5,274 nucleotides of DNA from Cyanobacteria bacterium HKST-UBA02. Its GTDB lineage: Bacteria; Cyanobacteriota; Vampirovibrionia; Obscuribacterales; Obscuribacteraceae. The notes below the pieces were generated by a model. It did no database searches and was not told the DNA's origin. It was given only the letters and a program-made list of their open reading frames with translations. Made by a program: the position numbers and the translations under genes. Shown piece by piece: positions 1 through 4,746 of this stretch; positions within the stretch are counted from its first letter, which is position 1, and each line of letters begins with the position of its first letter. The stretch lies in NCBI GenBank assembly GCA_020431945.1, contig JAGQHH010000148.1, forward strand, positions 1 through 5,274, read 5' to 3'.

Positions 1-190
1 GACGGAGCATCACCCGGCCCAGGGTGGACTTGCCGCAGCCGGATTCGCCCACCAGCCCGAGAGTCTCGCCTTCCTTGACATCGAGATCGACCCCGTCCAG
101 GGCTCGCACGGCTCCGACCTGGCGGTTGAAAAAGCCCTTGCGGATGGGGAAATGTTTTTTGAGGCCCTTCAGGGAGATGAACTGTGTCAT
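1..190 (-). CDS. Peptide ABC transporter ATP-binding protein, DppF/OppF type (N-terminal 63 residues, cut by window edge)
   Basis: Cytoplasmic ATPase subunit of a di-/oligopeptide-type ABC importer; it would bind and hydrolyse ATP to drive uptake through a membrane permease pair. The visible N-terminus reads [20 protein letters not shown], followed by a stretch containing [18 protein letters not shown]. This is the characteristic DppF/OppF opening ('K-x-F-P-I/V-x-x-G' then 'V-x-A-V-D-G-V'). The Walker A P-loop GESGCGKST is at residues 48-56. The signature motif, Walker B and the oligopeptide-specific C-terminal domain lie outside the window, so completeness cannot be judged. The ATG at 188-190 is chosen because family members begin just before this beta strand. 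An in-frame ATG at 212-214 would add eight residues (MSICHYER) and cannot be excluded, since neither start has a good Shine-Dalgarno. Dpp versus Opp, or another substrate such as nickel, cannot be decided from this fragment. Confidence 0.93.
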   Translation of the reverse strand, partial: MTQFISLKGLKKHFPIRKGFFNRQVGAVRALDGVDLDVKEGETLGLVGESGCGKSTLGRVMLR

Positions 191-227
191 GCGCTCATAG
201 TGACATATTGACATTGCTTCATGCTAA

Positions 228-252
228 AAGCCGGGCTACTGGAGCCCGGCTT
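228..252 (-). terminator. Rho-independent terminator of the small membrane protein gene
   Basis: A perfect 10-bp stem (AAGCCGGGCT / AGCCCGGCTT) closes a 5-base loop. Read on the minus strand, the right arm runs into a short T tract (CTTTTAG). On the plus strand no T tract follows. It begins about 32 bases after the stop codon of the minus-strand gene at 284-661 and ends 37 bases before the ABC ATPase start. It should therefore insulate the ATPase gene or attenuate read-through into it. The T tract is short, so termination may be partial. Confidence 0.75.
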
Positions 253-283
253 CGAAGCTGTTGTGAGTGCTCGTTCTCTCAGG

Positions 284-661
284 TCAGGAGAGTCGATCGC
301 TCCAGACTGTGAGTTGCTGACCGATGGCGGCGAGCAGACCGGCAAAGAAACCGGTGCGCTTGCTGTCGGCATATACCCAGCCATTCTTGAGGTCCGAGCG
401 GATTCCTCGCCCACCGTGTCTGGTGGCGCGGGAGCTCGATGATTCGTTCTGGTGCCTGGGCCGCCTGACGAGATTGCGAGGCAGCTCGGCGAAAGAGGAA
501 TCGCTGGTGATACTGGATACGGTGAAGGCCGGAGCCGACTCGCCGTATCTTCCCCAGAGGCTTTCTTTGACCTTGTAAGGTTTGGGCTCTCTGACGAAAA
601 CGAACCAATATACAAATGAGAGTAGAAGCAGCTCGAAAGCGATAAGAACGTATGCGAACAT
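284..661 (-). CDS. Small single-pass membrane protein of unknown function (125 aa)
   Basis: I do not recognise this family. The protein opens with one hydrophobic segment (about residues 3-23, MFAYVLIAFELLLLSFVYWF), followed by a charged, proline-containing stretch (REPKPYKVKESLWGRYGE, about 24-41). A polar Ser/Arg-rich middle (about 46-92) and a short conserved-looking tail (NGWVYADSKRTGFFAGLL, 93-110) complete it. The N-terminus has no basic residues before the hydrophobic core and no clear cleavage site, so a signal anchor is more likely than a cleaved signal peptide. The frame stays open leftward to a TTG at 746-748. ATG at 659-661 is preferred because GGAGG sits 5 bases upstream and because the 29 extra residues would put an unlikely sequence before the TM segment. 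A terminator hairpin follows the stop. Two other minus-strand frames are open across the same interval but give low-complexity Ser/Arg/Gln-rich translations with no membrane segment. Unlike them, this frame has both a ribosome site and a terminator. Confidence 0.62.
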   Translation of the reverse strand: MFAYVLIAFELLLLSFVYWFVFVREPKPYKVKESLWGRYGESAPAFTVSSITSDSSFAELPRNLVRRPRHQNESSSSRATRHGGRGIRSDLKNGWVYADSKRTGFFAGLLAAIGQQLTVWSDRLS

Positions 662-666
662 GACCG

Positions 667-671
667 CCTCC
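667..671 (-). promoter_or_regulatory. Ribosome binding site fixing the start at 661
   Basis: GGAGG on the minus strand lies 5 bases before the ATG at 659-661. This decides for the internal ATG over the upstream TTG at 746-748. Confidence 0.65.
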
Positions 672-749
672 CGGCACGAGGCCTGTCCAGGGACACCGAA
701 GGAAAACACGAATTGCAGCAGACGGATGTGTTTCTTAACCTTAGTCAAT

Positions 750-777
750 ATTTTAACGAAAGATTACGAAAGGTCCA
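750..777 (-). promoter_or_regulatory. Candidate sigma70-type promoter for the small membrane protein gene
   Basis: Read on the minus strand, TGGACC (772-777, 4 of 6 to TTGACA) is followed after a 16-base spacer by TAAAAT (750-755, 5 of 6 to TATAAT). Transcription would start near 743 and give a leader of about 80 bases before the ATG at 661. The AT-rich setting in a divergent gap makes it plausible, but the -35 is weak. Confidence 0.35.
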
Positions 778-965
778 GAGGTTTCTAATGAAAAACGAGT
801 TGTCAAGCCATTAATTCTACCCGGCGCAATGGCAGCAAGAGCGGGGGAAAGCGGCGAAAAGCCCATCAGTTCTTGACTATCAGGGTTTACCATATACCAG
901 ATTTCTTTATATTTCGAGAGGCTAATTGCTTTGTTGTCAAGTATTTTTTAGCTTAAGTGCTCTGT

Positions 966-976
966 AATAAGTTATT
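966..976. promoter_or_regulatory. Short palindrome AATAAGTTATT, possible operator upstream of the dehydrogenase gene
   Basis: Five bases mirrored around one central base, 31 bases before the ATG at 1007. In position it would overlap or lie just downstream of any promoter for the dehydrogenase gene, where repressors often bind. In an AT-rich stretch an 11-base palindrome can arise by chance, and no second copy is seen. Confidence 0.2.
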
Positions 977-997
977 GATGCTTACTATTGAGAGACC

Positions 998-1001
998 GAG
1001 G
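998..1001 (+). promoter_or_regulatory. Ribosome binding site of the 3-hydroxyacyl-CoA dehydrogenase gene
   Basis: GAGG within ACCGAGGTAAAC lies 5 bases before the ATG at 1007. It supports this start, which also places the Rossmann strand immediately after the initiator Met as the family requires. Confidence 0.6.
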
Positions 1002-1006
1002 TAAAC

Positions 1007-2203
1007 ATGGAAGTCAGCAGTGTCGGAGTGGTCGGTGCCGGAACTATGGGGGCATCAATCGTGGTGTCGCTCCTCAGCCACGGCTATCAGGTGCTCCTGA
1101 AAGAAGCTGATGAAGAGCTGCTTGCCAAGGGGATGGCTGATATCGACAGGATTCAAAAGAAGCGGGAGAGCAAAGGTGTCGATCCGCAGACTATTGCAGA
1201 TGAGATGCAGCGGCTGACCACTTCCACTTCCTGGACCGACTTCACCGAGATCGATCTGGTGATCGAGGCGGTTCCGGAGACCCTGGAGATCAAGAAAGCC
1301 GTTTTCGAGGCCCTGGACGAGCACTGCCATCTCAATGCCATTCTCGCCACCAATACCAGCAGTCTCTCGATTACCCAGATTGGCGCATTCACTTTGAGAC
1401 CGGACAAAGTCGTGGGGCTGCATTTTTTCAACCCTGCTCATTTGATGAAACTGGTTGAAGTGATTCCGGGTCTCGAGACCTCCCAGGACACCGTCGAGAC
1501 GGCTCTGAATCTGGGCCGTTCTCTGGGCAAGCTCGCCGTGCGGGTGGAAGAATGTCCGTCCTTTCTCGTCAACCGGCTCCTGGGCCGTTATATGAACGAG
1601 TCCCTTTTCTGTCTCGAAAACAAACTGGCGGATATCGAGACCATCGACGCTGCGGCGGTGGATTTCGTGGTTCCTATAGGTCCCCTGGCTCTCAGGGACA
1701 TGAATGGCGCCGATATCGGTCTGGCAGTGGCTCGATACAACCATCAGGAGTATGGAGTCCGCTATGCCGTCCCGACCATCCTGGAGAAAATGGTGGAGGA
1801 GAACCTCCTGGGTCGAAAGACCGGCCAGGGATTCTATATATACGATCCCCAGGGCGGCAAGAAGACCGGCCCCAATCCCCGGATTGACGAGCTCATCGGG
1901 AAGAAGAAAGGCCGGAGCCATAGTAAGTCCAAGAGCGAGCTCGATCCGGTCCATCTATTCCTGCCCATGATCAACGAGGCCTTTCTGGTGATGCAAGAGC
2001 GGATTTGCTCTCCCCTGGATATCGATCCGGCATTGATGGCGGGGCTGGGCATGCGCCGGGGACCTTTCGCTATCGCCCAGGAAATCGGGCTTGCCCGTTG
2101 TCTCGAGCTCACCAACCAGGCTTTCGAGCTCTATGGCGAGCGCTTCCGTCCGGCTCCCCTGCTCAAACGTTTCGTCCACGCCCGCCGAAGTACTATTTTT
2201 TAG
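1007..2203 (+). CDS. 3-hydroxyacyl-CoA dehydrogenase, NAD-dependent, stand-alone with duplicated C-terminal domain (398 aa)
   Basis: Cytoplasmic enzyme oxidising (3S)-3-hydroxyacyl-CoA to 3-ketoacyl-CoA with NAD+ in beta-oxidation, or running in reverse in 3-hydroxybutyryl-CoA formation. The N-terminal Rossmann domain carries GAGTMG at residues 10-15. Residues expected to be catalytic all fall at the spacing of the human enzyme: Ser118 (in NTSSLSI), His139 (in GLHFFNP), Glu151 (in MKLVEVI) and Asn189 (in SFLVNR). The first C-terminal helical domain runs from about 184 to 279 and closes with GRKTGQGFYIY. A Lys/Ser-rich linker (about 284-312) leads to a second, diverged copy of that domain (about 315-398, with RGPFAIAQEIGL). 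This is longer than single-domain 3-hydroxybutyryl-CoA dehydrogenases (about 280 residues). It resembles the dehydrogenase half of FadB/FadJ without the enoyl-CoA hydratase half. No hydratase, thiolase or acyl-CoA dehydrogenase gene adjoins it, so its chain-length preference and pathway direction are open. The gene has its own upstream gap and appears monocistronic. Confidence 0.95.
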   Translation: MEVSSVGVVGAGTMGASIVVSLLSHGYQVLLKEADEELLAKGMADIDRIQKKRESKGVDPQTIADEMQRLTTSTSWTDFTEIDLVIEAVPETLEIKKAVFEALDEHCHLNAILATNTSSLSITQIGAFTLRPDKVVGLHFFNPAHLMKLVEVIPGLETSQDTVETALNLGRSLGKLAVRVEECPSFLVNRLLGRYMNESLFCLENKLADIETIDAAAVDFVVPIGPLALRDMNGADIGLAVARYNHQEYGVRYAVPTILEKMVEENLLGRKTGQGFYIYDPQGGKKTGPNPRIDELIGKKKGRSHSKSKSELDPVHLFLPMINEAFLVMQERICSPLDIDPALMAGLGMRRGPFAIAQEIGLARCLELTNQAFELYGERFRPAPLLKRFVHARRSTIF

Positions 2204-2288
2204 ATCAGCAGTGTTTGCTTTTTTCGATTCACGGGCCACGTTAGTCGTGAAACAGCGAGATCCTTGCCCTGGGCGGGTTGAGGTCTGG

Positions 2289-2317
2289 TTGACATATTGA
2301 TTGGTCGGATTTGTCGT
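2289..2317 (+). promoter_or_regulatory. Candidate promoter for the TPR/TonB-C gene pair
   Basis: A perfect -35 box TTGACA (2289-2294) is followed after 17 bases by TGTCGT (2312-2317), which matches TATAAT at only three positions. Transcription would start near 2324, leaving a leader of about 90 bases with a hairpin. Some promoter is needed in this 209-base gap, because the pair is separated from the gene before it. The poor -10 keeps confidence low. Confidence 0.28.
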
Positions 2318-2334
2318 TAGCCTGCTCGAATACC

Positions 2335-2357
2335 GAGACCGGAACAAAACCGGCCTC
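2335..2357 (+). other. Hairpin in the presumed leader of the TPR/TonB-C unit
   Basis: GAGACCGG (2335-2342) and CCGGCCTC (2350-2357) pair with one A-C mismatch around a 7-base AACAAAA loop. No T tract follows, so it is not a standard terminator. It sits 55 bases before the ATG at 2413 and could stabilise or regulate the leader RNA. It could also be a chance structure of CCGG-rich DNA. Confidence 0.3.
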
Positions 2358-2412
2358 CGGGCGTCTCCCCTTATGTGGCAAGTTCAAATTTCAATGTTCG
2401 GGGTCAACGCAG

Positions 2413-3645
2413 ATGAAGTCCAGCTTTACCAGAAAATCAGTCGCCCTCTTTATGGCTCTGTCCCTTTCGACTCCTCTGGCCTTCGCTGCGGCCCCTCTTT
2501 CGGCAAGTCAGACGAGTCAGCTCGCCAGTGCCGAGAAGATGCTTTTCGGTAGCACCAGAAACGGTACCACCGAGTCCCGCCTCGAGGCTGTGGAAGTCAA
2601 TCTCTTCGGTCGCAAGAGCAGCGGTGATAGCGCCGCCAGGCTCGCCAGAATCGAGCAGGTGGTGGGCGGTTCCAGTAGCTCTTACTTGATGCCTCCCCTG
2701 GCCGGCTCTTTCGATTCCGGGGTGGAAGTCAGAGAGGCTCCCCAGGTGGTGGACGAGAAATTCAGCAGTTCTTCAAGCGGCTCCGGCGACAAGCTCGAGC
2801 AGGCGATGCTCGCCTATACCTCGGGCCGTATCGATGAAGCCGAGCGAGGCTTCAAGGATGTTCTCAGAGAAGACCCGAATAGCGCTGATGCCAATTTTAA
2901 CCTGGGCGTGATTGCCGAGAGCAAGGGCAATAAGACCGAAGCCCTCCGCTATTACGAGCGGGCCAGCTCTCTCAATCCCGGAGACAGCGAGCTCAAATCG
3001 ACGGTCTCCTCCCTGCGCGCGGATCTCGCCAGTGCCGAGCGCGAACGGATCGCCGAAAGACAGCAAGCCGAGCGGGACAGAGCCGAGAAGGCTAGAACAG
3101 ATCGCCTCAAGCAGACTGTAGCCGATGCCTCGAGCCTCTATAAGAAAGGCGATTACCGGGGCGCCGCCGGCAAGCTCGAAGGCGTAGCCGCCCAGGCTCC
3201 CGGCGATCCGGATGTGCAGTATGCCCTGGGTCAGGCCTATCGTGGCAGCGGTGACCTCAACAAAGCACGCGATGCTTTTTCCCGGGCTCAGGCTATTGAC
3301 CCTTCTAGCTCGGTCTATCGCAATGCTCTGGCTGAGCTGAATTCCAGTTCGGCGCCTTCAGCGGCTCCCTCGAGCAGCCCGATATCGGCACCGGCAGTGG
3401 CTTTCGAGCCTGCTCCGGCAGCCCAGCCGGTAGGCGAGATCACGCCCTTCAGCTCTTCGGTGGAGAAGAACGGCGGTCTCAAGCAGTCCCTCCTGGGCTC
3501 CAGGCTCAAGAGAGCCGTGGCCGGCGGAGCGGTGGGGGCGGCAGCCGGTGCCCTGATGAGCGCCAATACGAGCCGCAGTATCAAGAGCGGTGCTCTCCAG
3601 GGAGCGATCATGGGCAGTCTGCTCGGCTATATGTCGGGTCGCTAA
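2413..3645 (+). CDS. Secreted TPR protein with N-terminal 20-residue repeats and C-terminal glycine zipper (410 aa)
   Basis: Exported envelope protein, exact role unknown. Residues 1-25 form a signal peptide: basic MKSSFTRKS, hydrophobic core, then AFA before the likely cleavage at 25/26. Three 20-residue repeats follow (about 37-85). Four TPRs come next in two pairs (about 126-190 and 236-299), with Tyr/Gly/Ala/Pro at typical TPR positions. Between the pairs lies a charged Arg/Glu-rich helix, likely coiled coil (about 191-235). A Pro/Ala/Ser linker (about 311-345) leads to a C-terminal segment with two glycine zippers (Gly371-375-379 and Gly393-397-401-405-409), probably a membrane hairpin. 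TPRs usually bind partner proteins, so it may be a membrane-held scaffold. ATG at 2413 is chosen because it opens directly on a signal peptide. The frame is open to an ATG at 2311, but those 34 extra residues would bury the signal. Upstream is only a weak GGGG at 2400-2403. The TonB-C gene follows after 15 bases. The Gly-rich end resembles glycine-zipper outer-membrane proteins, but a functional name is not justified. Confidence 0.9.
   Translation: MKSSFTRKSVALFMALSLSTPLAFAAAPLSASQTSQLASAEKMLFGSTRNGTTESRLEAVEVNLFGRKSSGDSAARLARIEQVVGGSSSSYLMPPLAGSFDSGVEVREAPQVVDEKFSSSSSGSGDKLEQAMLAYTSGRIDEAERGFKDVLREDPNSADANFNLGVIAESKGNKTEALRYYERASSLNPGDSELKSTVSSLRADLASAERERIAERQQAERDRAEKARTDRLKQTVADASSLYKKGDYRGAAGKLEGVAAQAPGDPDVQYALGQAYRGSGDLNKARDAFSRAQAIDPSSSVYRNALAELNSSSAPSAAPSSSPISAPAVAFEPAPAAQPVGEITPFSSSVEKNGGLKQSLLGSRLKRAVAGGAVGAAAGALMSANTSRSIKSGALQGAIMGSLLGYMSGR
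2521..2667 (+). repeat. Three in-frame 20-residue protein repeats (QL/RL...E...LFG)
   Basis: Within the TPR protein, Leu37/57/77 and Glu41/61/81 recur at exactly 20-residue spacing. The units are QLASAEKMLFG, RLEAVEVNLFG and RLARIEQVVG, the last degenerate at LFG. The DNA itself is not closely repeated, so this is an old protein-level repeat rather than a recent duplication. Confidence 0.65.
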
Positions 3646-3647
3646 GT

Positions 3648-3652
3648 GGAGG
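3648..3652 (+). promoter_or_regulatory. Ribosome binding site fixing the start at 3661
   Basis: GGAGG lies 8 bases before the ATG at 3661 and 2 bases after the previous stop codon. It argues against the GTG at 3646, which overlaps the site itself and would add only five residues before the signal peptide. Confidence 0.75.
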
Positions 3653-3660
3653 CTTTTAAA

Positions 3661-4365
3661 ATGAATCGCCGATTTTTAAATAGCGCCATCGCCCTGTCGA
3701 TCTTGTTAGCACCATATACGGTTAACGCTTCTGTCGCCCAGACCCTGGAAGGGGGAGTGTCAAAGTCCGATTCGGTGATGCGCCTGGCCCGGCCCGTGTC
3801 GGGTGCCGTGCAGGACACCAGCGATAGCATGCCTCCGGTGGCGCCTCCGCGCCGTATAGCCCGGGCACCGCTGGCCTCCGGAACCGGTCTGGTGGACACC
3901 AGCGCCTTCGCCCCCCTGGCTGCCAGGGTCTCCCGGGATAATAATCGCCTCGGAGTAGCCAGCCCGGCTCAGTTCGATACTCCCAGAGGATTCGACCTGG
4001 GCGCCGAGGCCAACGAGCGCGAGCTGAAGCTCGCCTGGGATCGCTGGCACCAGCAGTTGAGCAAAACCATTTACGATAACTGGAGCCGGGCAGCGGACGA
4101 ACCCGGTAAAGCCACTCTGAGAGTGACTGTCACCCGGAACCGCACCATCTCCATCGATGTGCTCAGAACCTCGGGCTCCCGCTCTTTCGATCGCACCCTC
4201 ATAGATGTAATCCAGGCTCTTTCCGGCAACCCCGGTCTGACTTTTCCCACCGGCTCCCAGAGACAGCAGGTGAGTTTCGAGGCGGACTATATGGCAGCCA
4301 GCGACGTGACTCCCGGCTATACCTGGGTGAAAAACGATGTGGAGACTGTGCGCCAGCGCTACTAG
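3661..4365 (+). CDS. Secreted protein with C-terminal TonB-like domain (234 aa)
   Basis: Exported protein whose C-terminal half (about residues 126-212) has the pattern of a TonB C-terminal domain. An amphipathic helix (WDRWHQQLSKTIYDNW) is followed by a strand LRVTVTRNRTISIDVLRTSG, the helix SFDRTLIDVIQAL, and FPTGSQRQQVSFEADYM. Residues 1-23 or 1-26 look like a signal peptide: MNRR, a hydrophobic core, and Ala at VNA (23) or SVA (26). The middle (about 27-120) is low in predicted structure, with Pro/Ala/Arg-rich stretches such as PPVAPPRRIARAP. Classical TonB keeps an uncleaved N-terminal anchor that binds ExbB/ExbD and has a long Pro-rich spacer. Here the N-terminus looks cleavable and no exbB or exbD is seen. 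Energy transduction is therefore doubtful, and a structural or docking role is an alternative. The 15-base gap and strong ribosome site make cotranscription with the TPR gene very likely. Confidence 0.82.
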   Translation: MNRRFLNSAIALSILLAPYTVNASVAQTLEGGVSKSDSVMRLARPVSGAVQDTSDSMPPVAPPRRIARAPLASGTGLVDTSAFAPLAARVSRDNNRLGVASPAQFDTPRGFDLGAEANERELKLAWDRWHQQLSKTIYDNWSRAADEPGKATLRVTVTRNRTISIDVLRTSGSRSFDRTLIDVIQALSGNPGLTFPTGSQRQQVSFEADYMAASDVTPGYTWVKNDVETVRQRY

Positions 4366-4368
4366 CCT

Positions 4369-4683
4369 TCAGTGAAGGGTCAGGCTGTCGGTATCGTTGT
4401 TTCTCTTGACCAGCTCGGTGAGAGCGCTGATCTTGGCGTTCAGCTGTTTCACCGAGTGCCATAGAAAAGCCACACCGCACCACATTACAAGGATCGCGGC
4501 TGCCGCGGAGCAACCGGCTGCGACGAAATTGTTGATATAGACCGCGTAGACGATGAGCAATGAGAATAGAATCGTCATGCTGCCGATGATCACCAGCCAG
4601 ATGCTGGTCACCGGTCTGACAGGTTTTTCTTTGGCAACACGGAAGAGACCGGTTTTGGAAAGCAAGTTCTCGCCGAAATCCAT
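4369..4683 (-). CDS. Small two-TM membrane protein of unknown function (104 aa)
   Basis: I do not recognise a family. Two hydrophobic segments, about residues 26-50 and 53-76, are joined by a very short turn (NN), giving a helical hairpin in the inner membrane. The N-terminal 25 residues are basic (RVAKEKPVRP), so by the positive-inside rule both ends probably face the cytoplasm. The C-terminal stretch 77-95 (SVKQLNAKISALTELVKR) is amphipathic and could pair as a coiled coil. ATG at 4681-4683 is supported by GGAG 6 bases upstream. The gene lies 63 bases downstream of a response regulator on the same strand with no obvious terminator between, so the two are probably cotranscribed. Its stop lies 3 bases from the stop of the convergent TonB-C gene. 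Involvement in the regulator's signalling is possible but rests on position only. Confidence 0.78.
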   Translation of the reverse strand: MDFGENLLSKTGLFRVAKEKPVRPVTSIWLVIIGSMTILFSLLIVYAVYINNFVAAGCSAAAAILVMWCGVAFLWHSVKQLNAKISALTELVKRNNDTDSLTLH

Positions 4684-4689
4684 GGCAAA

Positions 4690-4693
4690 CTCC
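4690..4693 (-). promoter_or_regulatory. Ribosome binding site of the two-TM protein gene
   Basis: GGAG on the minus strand (within TCTGGAGTTTGCC) lies 6 bases before the ATG at 4681-4683. Confidence 0.55.
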
Positions 4694-4746
4694 AGATGTG
4701 TTCTAGTTTCGGGCTCCCTGTCATTTATGCCCAGAATGGTGGAGAT

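Larger units (their letters stand above)
662..1006. other. Divergent intergenic region, AT-rich in its right half
   Basis: This gap of about 345 bases separates two genes that point away from each other, so it must hold promoters for both. I see no convincing ORF, tRNA or recognisable riboswitch. The left part holds the 5' leader and a candidate minus-strand promoter (750-777). The middle (about 820-870) is GC-rich and purine-rich. The stretch from about 885 to 990 is strongly AT-rich, with runs such as TTTATATTT and TATTTTTTA. It holds several weak -10/-35-like hexamers (for example TTGACT at 873-878 and TTGTCA at 934-939), none correctly spaced to a good partner. A short palindrome sits at 966-976, and the ribosome site for the dehydrogenase is at the right end. 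Confidence 0.6.

Noticed and set aside
208..213. TTGACA on the plus strand as a -35 box
   Set aside because: No -10 partner at the right distance and no plus-strand gene downstream before the hairpin.
187..696. Minus-strand frame of 169 residues overlapping the small membrane protein gene, and a third frame at 279-677
   Set aside because: Translations are Ser/Pro/Arg-rich without domains. The 284-661 frame has a TM segment and a well-placed GGAGG, and its stop precedes the terminator; the 187-696 frame would run through that hairpin.
820..870. Purine-rich block considered as a riboswitch such as c-di-GMP-I
   Set aside because: The conserved core of that class is absent and only a 3-bp GGC/GCC stem around GAAAA can be drawn.
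1055..1954. Long minus-strand open frame (299 residues) opposite the dehydrogenase gene
   Set aside because: Antisense shadow of a clearly real enzyme gene; no domain or ribosome site, and a His/Gln/Leu-rich shadow-type composition.
2228..2251. Possible terminator TTCACG...CGTGAA after the dehydrogenase gene
   Set aside because: Only a 6-bp stem with a 12-base loop and no T tract on either side; the gene's terminator is not evident.
2311..2412. N-terminal extension of the TPR protein from the ATG at 2311
   Set aside because: It would place 34 polar residues before a textbook signal peptide and cover the leader hairpin; ATG at 2413 is better.
4684..4746. Terminator between the response regulator and the two-TM gene
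   Set aside because: Only GGGC/GCCC with a 14-base loop and no T tract; read-through is more likely.
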